Origin: Desulfobacula sp. | GTDB taxonomy: Bacteria > Desulfobacterota > Desulfobacteria > Desulfobacterales > Desulfobacteraceae | Reading direction: 5' to 3' | DNA length: 6,889 nucleotides | NCBI GenBank assembly: GCA_027858355.1 | Contig: JAQICW010000571.1 | Span: 1 to 6,889, forward strand | Part shown: in pieces, positions 1-5,961 of the stretch | Layout of the letters: every line of letters begins with the position of its first letter | How positions within the stretch are numbered: position 1 is the first letter of the stretch | Translations under genes and position numbers: made by a program | Notes under the pieces: model-generated | Told to the model about the DNA's origin: nothing | Seen by the model: only the letters and a program-made list of their open reading frames with translations | The model's database searches: none

Positions 1-866
1 GGATTGATATTATCAAAAATACAGATACGATCTTTGACTTTTTCCTTTAACTCCCGGATGTCCAAAACTTTTTCCTGGGTAAGATTACCCGGCATGATAC
101 CGTGAATATCCATTTCCAAGAGCAGATCCACAATACCTGTCTTTACGATATCCCCGCACATATGGGGAAGCACCTTGGCCCCAAGACGAGACAATTCATT
201 ACACACCTTGGTTGTAGGTTCATGAACAAACTCTTTATAATGCTTGGGAGACAAAAGCACTGGGCATTCCATGTCAGCCCCATAGAAAATATAGTCCACC
301 CCGGCATCGATCAAGGCTTTACCCAGGGCAATGTCCAAAGGAACCATGGCTTCCTGAAGGGTGCGGACAAGATCCGGGTTTTCATACATGTCATTCATGA
401 TTTCATTGGTGCCTCTCAATCGAGTGGCAATGGTAAATGGAGAAATATATTCACAGGCAATGGGCACTTCATCCTTTAACTCTTTTTTAAGAAGCCTGAC
501 TCCTTCAAGGAAGCTGTCCATGCGTTGGGTAAACATGTTTTTTTGGGCAATGCGCTCTACATCCGCCATTGAAAAAATACTGGTTTTTTCAATGATAGGA
601 AACACATCTTCCGGATATTTCACCTGACAATCCAGGGCTTCGGGAATAATGCCGCCAATAAGACCCATTCCCAGCATCACCCAGTCAAATTTAAATTCTT
701 CCAGACTTTTCATATGGGCTTTGAACATTTCCGGGCCTTCAAGAAGGGAAGCCTTAAAGGTTGAACCAAAATAATGGCAAACCGGGGCTTCAGTAAACGG
801 TGCATTGGGCACCTTGTCCACAGGTTTTAAATTAATCGCGGCTTCCATTCTTTCTTTAGCATTCAT
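1..866 (-). CDS. MtaA/CmuA-type methyltransferase, URO-D superfamily (partial, 3' end outside window)
   Basis: This is an open frame of 288 complete codons that leaves the window before any stop. Family members are usually about 340 residues, so roughly 50 are missing. The ATG at 864-866 has an AGGAG Shine-Dalgarno (876-880) nine bases upstream. The N-terminus begins MNAKERMEAAINLKPVDKVP, the usual opening of this superfamily. An HMCGD segment (His235, Cys237) matches the HxC zinc-binding motif of methylcobalamin:coenzyme M methyltransferases, whose third ligand, a later Cys, would lie outside the window. A YGAD stretch near residues 195-198 and the SP...F...P pattern near 206-217 also fit. 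The RQAGRY motif of true uroporphyrinogen decarboxylase (HemE) is absent, so a haem role is unlikely. By family, it would be a cytoplasmic zinc enzyme moving a methyl group from a corrinoid protein to a thiol or other acceptor. The actual acceptor and substrate cannot be told. It is the last visible gene of the operon. Confidence 0.85.
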   Translation of the reverse strand, partial: MNAKERMEAAINLKPVDKVPNAPFTEAPVCHYFGSTFKASLLEGPEMFKAHMKSLEEFKFDWVMLGMGLIGGIIPEALDCQVKYPEDVFPIIEKTSIFSMADVERIAQKNMFTQRMDSFLEGVRLLKKELKDEVPIACEYISPFTIATRLRGTNEIMNDMYENPDLVRTLQEAMVPLDIALGKALIDAGVDYIFYGADMECPVLLSPKHYKEFVHEPTTKVCNELSRLGAKVLPHMCGDIVKTGIVDLLLEMDIHGIMPGNLTQEKVLDIRELKEKVKDRICIFDNIN

Positions 867-889
867 CTATCATAACTCCTAAATTTTAA

Positions 890-919
890 ATTATATTTTA
901 CCATCCAATGATACGTATC
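890..919 (-). promoter_or_regulatory. Possible internal promoter with palindrome ahead of the MtaA-like gene
   Basis: The 71-base gap between the epimerase and the MtaA-like gene contains a perfect minus-strand TATAAT (890-895), 23 bases before the start codon. No recognisable -35 hexamer lies at the right distance. Instead the perfect 10-base palindrome GATACGTATC (910-919) occupies the -35 position, as would fit an activator-dependent or repressible promoter. The gap is AT-rich, so a chance TATAAT is possible. Read-through from the upstream operon is the simpler default. Confidence 0.3.
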
Positions 920-937
920 CTTATACCGGTCTTATAT

Positions 938-1801
938 TTAGACAAGATAACCCACATAACAAATTTCTACAGGCCCTGTCATGACAGCAAGATTCTGATC
1001 TTTGAGTTCAATTTCAACAGACCCTGCAGGCATGATGACCGTCATGCGTTTTTTATCGGTCAAACCTCTTCTATGGGCGGCTGCAACGGCAACGCAAGCC
1101 CCAGTGCCACAAGCAGTTGTTAAAGCGCCTGGGCGCTCCCATACGATAAGTTTCAGGGTTTCGGGATTTAACAACTGTGCAACACCAATATTTGCCTCCT
1201 CGAGAAACAGCGGATGGGTCTGGAGTGTTTTCCCATAGATTGACAAATCAATTGAATCAACATCCTCCACAAAAAATACGGCATGGGGATTCCCGATATT
1301 CATGCCCACAGGATCACGAAGAGGGCCCATCTCGATATTGAGATGCAGTGTGTCCATTTCTTTGGATAAAGGAATGTCCTGCCATTCAGTCCTGATTTTT
1401 CCCATTTCCACCGTCACTTGTTTTTCTCCAGCCAGGGTACAGGTCAGAACCCCGCCAAGGGTCTCAATTCGAATTTCTTTTTGACGACATTCTTTTAACA
1501 GCAACCACCCGATGCACCGGGTTGCATTGCCGCAGGCTTCCACTTCCCGTCCGTCCGGGTTAATAATTCGGATAAAAGCATAGTTCGCAGGGTTTCTGGG
1601 TGGTTCCACAATCAGCAATTCATCAGCACCGACACCCTCGTGGCGGTCGCATATGTGGACAATCTCTTCTGTTGATGGGAGATAGAGTTGTTCCCGGCCA
1701 TCCACAATGACAAAATCATTGCGCAACCCATGCATTTTTACAAAAGGCCTGCCCGATTGTATCAAGGCATTATTTGAGTTTGAAAACCAAGGAATTTGCA
1801 T
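938..1801 (-). CDS. dapF: Diaminopimelate epimerase family protein (DapF-like)
   Basis: The 287-residue protein covers the whole two-domain DapF fold; the family is usually about 275 long. DapF is a cofactor-independent cytoplasmic enzyme that converts LL- to meso-diaminopimelate using a cysteine pair. Both cysteines are here: Cys90 in ACGNATRC and Cys231 in ACGTGAC. Also visible are KMHGLRNDF (22-30), DRHEGVGADE (52-61), GNPH (170-173) and a terminal TGP-E segment. Asn81, Asn171, Asn204, Glu222 and Arg223 align with the residues that bind the distal half of diaminopimelate in characterised enzymes. Oddities are Arg27 where HGLGND has Gly, Glu61 where Gln or Gly is usual, and ERPGALT replacing ERGAGET. 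The ATG start gives about 17 extra residues before the first conserved strand and has only a weak AAGAGA ribosome site. It starts 34 bases after the second ATPase gene. It may be the housekeeping enzyme or a paralogue acting on a related amino acid. Confidence 0.88.
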   Translation of the reverse strand: MQIPWFSNSNNALIQSGRPFVKMHGLRNDFVIVDGREQLYLPSTEEIVHICDRHEGVGADELLIVEPPRNPANYAFIRIINPDGREVEACGNATRCIGWLLLKECRQKEIRIETLGGVLTCTLAGEKQVTVEMGKIRTEWQDIPLSKEMDTLHLNIEMGPLRDPVGMNIGNPHAVFFVEDVDSIDLSIYGKTLQTHPLFLEEANIGVAQLLNPETLKLIVWERPGALTTACGTGACVAVAAAHRRGLTDKKRMTVIMPAGSVEIELKDQNLAVMTGPVEICYVGYLV

Positions 1802-1806
1802 ATGAA

Positions 1807-1826
1807 TAATCTCTTATAATCTCTTA
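1807..1826. repeat. Tandem 10-base repeat in the dapF leader
   Basis: TAATCTCTTA occurs twice head to tail. On the transcribed minus strand this reads TAAGAGATTA twice, placing two AAGAGA purine tracts just ahead of the epimerase ATG at 1801. The nearer tract is about seven bases from the start and is the only candidate Shine-Dalgarno. The duplication probably sets or changes the translation rate of this gene; it could also be a recent slippage product. Confidence 0.6.
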
Positions 1827-1835
1827 AATAATTTT

Positions 1836-2828
1836 TTAATTTTCCCTGTGAAGATGGCAGGCACACAAATGTCCGCTGCCCAGGTCGATCAGGGGAGGCT
1901 CACGGGTTTTGCACTTTTTCATAACTTGAGGACAACGGGTTCTGAATCTGCACCCCGAGGGGGGATTAATCGGGCTTGGAATTTCACCTTCAAGAAAAAT
2001 GGTCTTCTTCTGTTGACTTGCCGAGACCTGTGGAACCGCTGAAATCAAGGCTTTTGTGTAAGGATGGGCCATCGCATTGAATACATCTTTTGTCTGTCCC
2101 ATTTCTACAATTTTTCCAAGGTACATGACGGCCATGTCATCTGACATGTATTTTACCTGGTTTAAATTGTGGGAAACCCATAAATAGGTAATATCCAGTT
2201 TGTCCTGTAGATCCTGCATCAGATTCAATATGGTTGCCGCAGTCGAAATATCAAGCCCTGAAGTGGGTTCGTCTGCCATAATAAATATCGGGTTCAAGGC
2301 AATGGCCCTTGCCACACCTATGCGACGGGCCTGTCCACCGGAAAACTCATTGGGAAACTTTTTCGCGGAATCAGAGTCCAGATTTACAGCCAGCAAAAGC
2401 TTGGCAACCTCCTGAAAAAGATCATGTTTATCCATCTTACCCGTCTCTCTCATCAATAAAGGCTCGGCAATAATCTTGCCCACTGTCATGCGCGGGTTCA
2501 TGCACCCGTACTGATCCTGAAAAATAAGCTGGGCTTTTTGACGAAACCCCATAAGGGTTTTCGGATCCATCTTTAAAACATCCCGGCCCTGGAACAGAAT
2601 CTCACCGGATTGGGCTTTCACCAGCCGGAAAATGGTTTGTCCCAAAGTGGACTTTCCACATCCGCTTTCCCCGACCAATCCGAATGTTCTCCCCTTTTGA
2701 ATTGTCAGACTGACATCATCCACAGCATGGACAGTTTTCATGCCTTCCCCAAAAACTTTGGATAAAAGTCCTTTGTTTTGATAAAAATAAGTTTTCAGAT
2801 TTCGAATGTCTATTAAATCCATTGCCAT
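1836..2828 (-). CDS. Peptide/nickel-type ABC transporter ATP-binding protein (DppF/OppF-like)
   Basis: This is the second nucleotide-binding subunit of the importer, 330 residues from the chosen start. It hydrolyses ATP on the cytoplasmic face. It shows Walker A GESGCGKST (53-61), Q-loop Gln104, signature FSGGQARR (162-169), Walker B with DEPTSGLD (186-193) and switch His220. The C-terminal oligopeptide-type extension carries Cys293, Cys299, Cys306 and Cys322, spaced like the four cysteines that bind an iron-sulfur cluster in some DppD-type subunits. An ATG at 2861 would add 11 residues, but GGGGAGG (2834-2840) lies five bases before the ATG at 2828, so I choose that one. A further ATG two codons on (2822) is also possible. 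The gene overlaps the first ATPase gene by 16 bases, indicating translational coupling. The residue after the switch His is Asn221, where Asp is usual. The transported substrate cannot be read from this subunit. Confidence 0.95.
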   Translation of the reverse strand: MAMDLIDIRNLKTYFYQNKGLLSKVFGEGMKTVHAVDDVSLTIQKGRTFGLVGESGCGKSTLGQTIFRLVKAQSGEILFQGRDVLKMDPKTLMGFRQKAQLIFQDQYGCMNPRMTVGKIIAEPLLMRETGKMDKHDLFQEVAKLLLAVNLDSDSAKKFPNEFSGGQARRIGVARAIALNPIFIMADEPTSGLDISTAATILNLMQDLQDKLDITYLWVSHNLNQVKYMSDDMAVMYLGKIVEMGQTKDVFNAMAHPYTKALISAVPQVSASQQKKTIFLEGEIPSPINPPSGCRFRTRCPQVMKKCKTREPPLIDLGSGHLCACHLHREN

Positions 2829-3835
2829 CGTTTCCTCCCCCTTTTTTTGTCTAAAAAACACGCTGACCAGTGGCCATCTGTGACCTCTTCAAATGGTGGC
2901 ACTTCTCTTGTACAGATATCTTCGACAAACCGGCAACGGGGATGAAAAGAGCATCCTTCGGGCAGTTGATCCAGTGGCGGGACAAATCCGGGAATTGAAA
3001 GCAGACGTTTGCCCCTGGCCTGGCGACTGGGCAATGATTCCAAAAGCGCAGCAGAATATGGGTGAGAGGGAGAATCAAATACATCAGCCGTGGTGCCCAT
3101 TTCAAAGATCCGTCCGGCATACATGATCATGATTCGATCGGCCAGCTCGGCAAGAACGCCAAGATTGTGACTGATATAGAGGACAGATGTTCCATATTCA
3201 GCGGCAAGGTCGGAGATCAACCGATTTATCTGGGCTTCGATGGTGACATCAAGGGCTGTAGTTGCCTCATCTGCCAGGAGCAGTGAGGTTCCGGATGACA
3301 AGGCCATTCCAATCATTACACGTTGTTTCATCCCCCCTGAAAATTCAAAGGGATAATTGGATAAACGAGCGGCAGGATCTGCAATCCCTGTACTCGTGAG
3401 ACGTTCTGTAGCCTGTTCGCGAAAATAACGATGGGGTCTTTTTCTTTTATTTTTATATTTTTCCTGGACCCGGAGTATATCCGTCATCTGTTTTTCAATG
3501 GTAAACACAGGATTCAGAGCATGTTGAGGGTTCTGAAAGATCATGCTGATCTTCTGACCCCGTATTTTCTGGTTCATCTCATTTTCGGAAAATTTTAACA
3601 GGTCTTGACCCTCAAACAGGATTTCACCGCGTGTGATTTCGGCAATTTTAGGCAGAAGCTTGATAATTGCGAGACCCAGTGTGGATTTCCCACAACCGCT
3701 TTCCCCGGCCACACCCATTATTTCACCTTTCTCAAGCTGAAAGCTGACCCTGTCCAGAGCCCTCATTTTTCGTTTTCCAAGTCGATAATCCAGTGTCAAT
3801 TTACTTACTTCGAGCAGGGGGTCTTCTTTTTTCAT
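2813..3835 (-). CDS. Peptide/nickel-type ABC transporter ATP-binding protein (DppD/OppD-like)
   Basis: This 340-residue protein is the first nucleotide-binding subunit of the importer. It has Walker A GESGCGKST (44-52), Q-loop Gln101 in IFQNPQHALNP, signature FSGGMKQR (165-172), Walker B LLLADEATTALD (185-196) and switch His223. The C-terminal domain has Cys295, Cys301, Cys308 and Cys326, matching the four-cysteine iron-sulfur site described for DppD-type proteins. Walker B reads DEATTALD where DEPTTALD is usual, and SHNLG replaces the common T/SHDLG; the catalytic Glu190 and His223 are intact, so it should be active. Its ATG overlaps the stop of the second permease in an ATGA, with AGGAG eight bases upstream inside that permease gene. 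A basic tail (KKRGRKRW) follows the last cysteine, and part of the tail lies in the overlap with the next gene. Confidence 0.95.
   Translation of the reverse strand: MKKEDPLLEVSKLTLDYRLGKRKMRALDRVSFQLEKGEIMGVAGESGCGKSTLGLAIIKLLPKIAEITRGEILFEGQDLLKFSENEMNQKIRGQKISMIFQNPQHALNPVFTIEKQMTDILRVQEKYKNKRKRPHRYFREQATERLTSTGIADPAARLSNYPFEFSGGMKQRVMIGMALSSGTSLLLADEATTALDVTIEAQINRLISDLAAEYGTSVLYISHNLGVLAELADRIMIMYAGRIFEMGTTADVFDSPSHPYSAALLESLPSRQARGKRLLSIPGFVPPLDQLPEGCSFHPRCRFVEDICTREVPPFEEVTDGHWSACFLDKKRGRKRWQWI
2826..2840 (-). promoter_or_regulatory. Strong ribosome binding site that fixes the second ATPase start
   Basis: The minus strand reads GGGGAGGAAACGATG, an almost ideal Shine-Dalgarno five bases before the ATG at 2828-2826. 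It lies inside the end of the preceding ATPase gene. The upstream in-frame ATG at 2861 has no comparable site. Confidence 0.75.
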
Positions 3836-4734
3836 CTTTCACGCTCCTTTGGATCCAATGCCACTCTCAATCCTTCGCTGAAAAGAGAAAAGGCAATCAT
3901 TGCAAACGCTATGGCCAGGGCAGGCCAAAGAATCATCCAGGGGGATACCTGGATATATTTATACCCGTTTCGCAGCATGATGCCCCATGAAGCTGTCGGC
4001 GGCCTGACGCCCAGCCCCAGGAAAGAAAGCCCTGACTCCCATATGATCATGGTGGCCATGTCCATACCGAGACACACAATTACCGGGGCCATGATATTGG
4101 GAGTAATATGTCTTAAAATAATAGTTAACGGTTTTTGCCCCATGGCTTCGGCTGCCTTGACATAGTCTGCCTCTTTTACGGAAAGCGTCTGGGCGCGGGC
4201 AATTCGTCCATAAAAGGGAAAAGCTGTAAATGCCAGAGCCATAACCACGTTTACTAAAGAGGGGCCAAGTACCGCGACGATGGCAAGGGCAAGGATAATC
4301 TGTGGGAAAGAACGGACAATATCAAACAGCCAGATACGAAAATAGTCAATTTTTTTCCCCTCATTATATCCCGCTATTACACCCAAAAAGACGCCTATGA
4401 TGGATGAAAGGCTTACTGCGCCGAATGCGACAAGCACGGCTATGCGGCATCCGTAAATGATACGGGAGAGAATATCTCTTCCCAGATAATCGGTACCTAG
4501 CAGGTGGGTCAAACCGGGTCCGGCAAATCTGTGAACAATATCCTGTGCATCGGGATCATAGGGAGAGATCCACTGAGCACAAAATGCGCATAAAAGCATG
4601 ATGGAAATAAAAACAGTTCCAAGCAGACCGCCTTTCACTTTTACAACGGCCTTAAAAGCCATGGAAAGTGTTTCACTCCATCGAGGTGTCAGACTCATCT
4701 GACCCGGTATTACTTTGGATGGTGTCGTATTCAT
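3832..4734 (-). CDS. Peptide/nickel-type ABC transporter permease (DppC/OppC-like)
   Basis: This is a 300-residue inner-membrane permease, the usual length for the family. A cytoplasmic N-terminus precedes the first membrane helix near residues 37-57, which is followed by the typical ISPYDP. The hallmark LLGTDYLGRDILSR comes next, before the second helix, and a cluster of hydrophobic helices makes up the rest. The cytoplasmic EAA loop that contacts the ATPases starts at EADYVKAAEAMG (188-199) and keeps its conserved Gly199. It should pair with the other permease to form the channel. It starts 41 bases after the first permease gene with only a weak AAGG ribosome site, which abuts a small inverted repeat. 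Its stop overlaps the first ATPase start by four bases. The substrate is set mainly by the missing binding protein and is not evident here. Confidence 0.95.
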   Translation of the reverse strand: MNTTPSKVIPGQMSLTPRWSETLSMAFKAVVKVKGGLLGTVFISIMLLCAFCAQWISPYDPDAQDIVHRFAGPGLTHLLGTDYLGRDILSRIIYGCRIAVLVAFGAVSLSSIIGVFLGVIAGYNEGKKIDYFRIWLFDIVRSFPQIILALAIVAVLGPSLVNVVMALAFTAFPFYGRIARAQTLSVKEADYVKAAEAMGQKPLTIILRHITPNIMAPVIVCLGMDMATMIIWESGLSFLGLGVRPPTASWGIMLRNGYKYIQVSPWMILWPALAIAFAMIAFSLFSEGLRVALDPKERER

Positions 4735-4747
4735 TGTTTCAGGCCTT

Positions 4748-4763
4748 AAGATATGTTTATCTT
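4748..4763 (-). repeat. Inverted repeat next to the second permease ribosome site
   Basis: The minus strand reads AAGATA-AACA-TATCTT, a perfect six-base-pair stem with a four-base loop. It sits in the 41-base gap between the two permease genes. The weak AAGG (4744-4747) upstream of the second permease begins directly after the stem. The stem is AT-rich and has no following T tract, so it is not a terminator. It might tune translation or mRNA stability between the two genes. Confidence 0.35.
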
Positions 4764-4775
4764 TATTATTATTTG

Positions 4776-5717
4776 CTATTCATATTGGATTTGGGGATTG
4801 ACAAATCCATAAGAGATATCGGCTAAAAGGTTTGCAAGTACAAAAAAAATTGTTGCCACCAGAATACCTCCCTGAACAACTGGAAAATCCCGGGCATAAA
4901 CCGCATCCACGATCAACTTTCCAAGCCCGGGCCGATTGAATATAATCTCCACAAACACTGCCCCTCCCAATAATTTGCCCACACCAAGACCGATTACAGT
5001 GATGGTAGGAATAATGGCATTTTTCAATGCATAACTATAGGCAATTAATCGTTGGGGAATAGCAAAAGCTCTTGCTGTTCTAATATAATCAGAATCCAGA
5101 ACTTCCACCATTGATTCCCGGGTCAATCGAGACAGATAACCCACCCAGCCGATGCCCAATGCAGTGGCCGGTAAAATCAGGTGCACGGCAATACCCGTGA
5201 TCCCGTCTTCAGTACCCGCTCCGATTGCAGGCAGGATTGGAAATTGGACACAAAATAAAAGCATGAGTAAAAGAGCTGCGACAAAATCCGGGACAGCAAC
5301 ACCCACCAGAGAAACAATGGTGACAATTCTCGAAATCACGCTGTTCTGGCGAACGGCACCAAACGCACCCATAAAAATTCCAATGACTGCCGCAATTCCC
5401 AGACTGCATATTGCGAGCAAAACTGTGTGCGGCAGTGCTGTAAATATAAGAGAACCGACCTTATGCCCGGACCAGACAGAGGTTCCAAGATCGCCTTTAA
5501 CAATGCCGAATAAATAATACCCTAATCTGACCGGCATGCTTTCATCTAAATGGAGCCTTGTATTCAATGCCGCCACCAACTCAGGCGTTGCCCTGGGGCC
5601 AAGCATTGCAGTCGCCGGATCGCCGGGCAACATGTAAGTCAGGCTGAAAAGAATGATTAATACACCGATCAAGGTCGGAATCATCCATAGCACTCTTTTG
5701 ATAATGTATTTAAGCAT
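4776..5717 (-). CDS. Peptide/nickel-type ABC transporter permease (DppB/OppB-like)
   Basis: This is a 313-residue inner-membrane permease and the first gene of the transporter operon. It begins MLKYIIKRVLWMIPTLIGV, the typical start of the family, which leads into the first membrane helix. LPGDPA and a periplasmic loop follow (about 31-94), then five more hydrophobic segments. The EAA loop reads DYIRTARAFAIPQ (210-222). Ala219 stands where this family normally has the conserved Gly (RTARAKG); this is a mild departure in the ATPase-contacting loop. The ATG is preceded nine bases upstream by GGGGAG (5727-5732), and an in-frame TAA farther upstream with no alternative start codon between them supports the choice. 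No binding-protein gene precedes it, unlike standard dppA-dppBCDF or oppA-oppBCDF layouts. A candidate promoter lies in the spacer upstream. Confidence 0.95.
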   Translation of the reverse strand: MLKYIIKRVLWMIPTLIGVLIILFSLTYMLPGDPATAMLGPRATPELVAALNTRLHLDESMPVRLGYYLFGIVKGDLGTSVWSGHKVGSLIFTALPHTVLLAICSLGIAAVIGIFMGAFGAVRQNSVISRIVTIVSLVGVAVPDFVAALLLMLLFCVQFPILPAIGAGTEDGITGIAVHLILPATALGIGWVGYLSRLTRESMVEVLDSDYIRTARAFAIPQRLIAYSYALKNAIIPTITVIGLGVGKLLGGAVFVEIIFNRPGLGKLIVDAVYARDFPVVQGGILVATIFFVLANLLADISYGFVNPQIQYE

Positions 5718-5811
5718 TGTTTTGATCTCCCCTGAGTTATATAATTCTCTCTCCTTGTTTGTTTACTCCTTTTTTTACCCTTCATTATGTTAAGAGAACC
5801 GTTTATAAAAT

Positions 5812-5840
5812 CAAATACAAAATGTAATTCACTTTGTCAA
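5812..5840 (-). promoter_or_regulatory. Candidate promoter of the transporter operon
   Basis: On the minus strand a perfect TTGACA (5835-5840) is followed after 17 bases by TATTTG (5812-5817), a weak -10 with three of six consensus matches. Transcription would start near 5805, leaving a leader of almost 90 bases before the permease ATG. The exact -35 and ideal spacing favour a sigma-70 promoter, but the poor -10 suggests it is weak or needs an activator. In an AT-rich spacer, chance cannot be excluded. Confidence 0.4.
5813..5829. promoter_or_regulatory. Candidate operator dyad within the operon promoter
   Basis: The 17-base element pairs at six of seven positions around a three-base centre; its core is TACA-AAA-TGTA (5816-5826). 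It overlaps the candidate -10 and the -10/-35 spacer, where bound repressor would block RNA polymerase. Size and symmetry suit a dimeric winged-helix regulator such as the GntR protein encoded next door. There is no direct proof of binding, and AT-rich sequence gives such dyads easily. Confidence 0.3.
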
Positions 5841-5921
5841 TATATTTTAAACTATATTTTAATATTTCTTTATTATTGGCTATAACTATTTGTATTTAAA
5901 AAATATACTAATATCTAATTG

Positions 5922-5961
5922 CCTTTACAATAAGGGTATACAGCCTTAATTATGGTTAAGG
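5922..5961. repeat. Cluster of CCTT/AAGG dyads
   Basis: Two inverted repeats lie 24 bases apart, centre to centre: CCTT-N6-AAGG (5922-5935) and CCTTAA-N6-TTAAGG (5944-5961). The inner arms can also pair with each other (TAAGG 5931-5935 with CCTTA 5944-5948), and GTATAC (5936-5941) lies between them. The arrangement could be an operator array for the neighbouring GntR regulator. The right-hand dyad is followed by ATTTTT on the plus strand, but its stem has only two G-C pairs and no plus-strand gene feeds it, so I do not call it a terminator. Confidence 0.35.

Noticed and set aside
102..479. Plus-strand ORF of 125 codons
   Set aside because: It is antisense to the MtaA-like gene, whose minus-strand frame is open through the whole region, has a ribosome site and carries the HxC motif.
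1..866. Uroporphyrinogen decarboxylase (HemE) of haem synthesis
   Set aside because: The RQAGRY substrate motif is absent and an HxC zinc motif is present, which points to the methyltransferase branch of the superfamily.
3605..4165. Plus-strand ORF of 186 codons
   Set aside because: It lies wholly antisense to the well-supported first ATPase and second permease genes, and its translation shows no family features. It is a shadow frame.
938..5717. Staphylopine-like metallophore system (CntK racemase plus CntABCDF importer)
   Set aside because: The resemblance is a DapF-fold enzyme beside an Opp-type importer. No nicotianamine synthase-like or opine dehydrogenase gene is present, and the epimerase retains the diaminopimelate-binding residues instead of looking like a histidine racemase.
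5681..5785. Minus-strand 34-codon ORF overlapping the first permease start
   Set aside because: The frame is very basic because it translates purine-rich leader sequence. It has no good ribosome site and runs into the permease gene out of frame.
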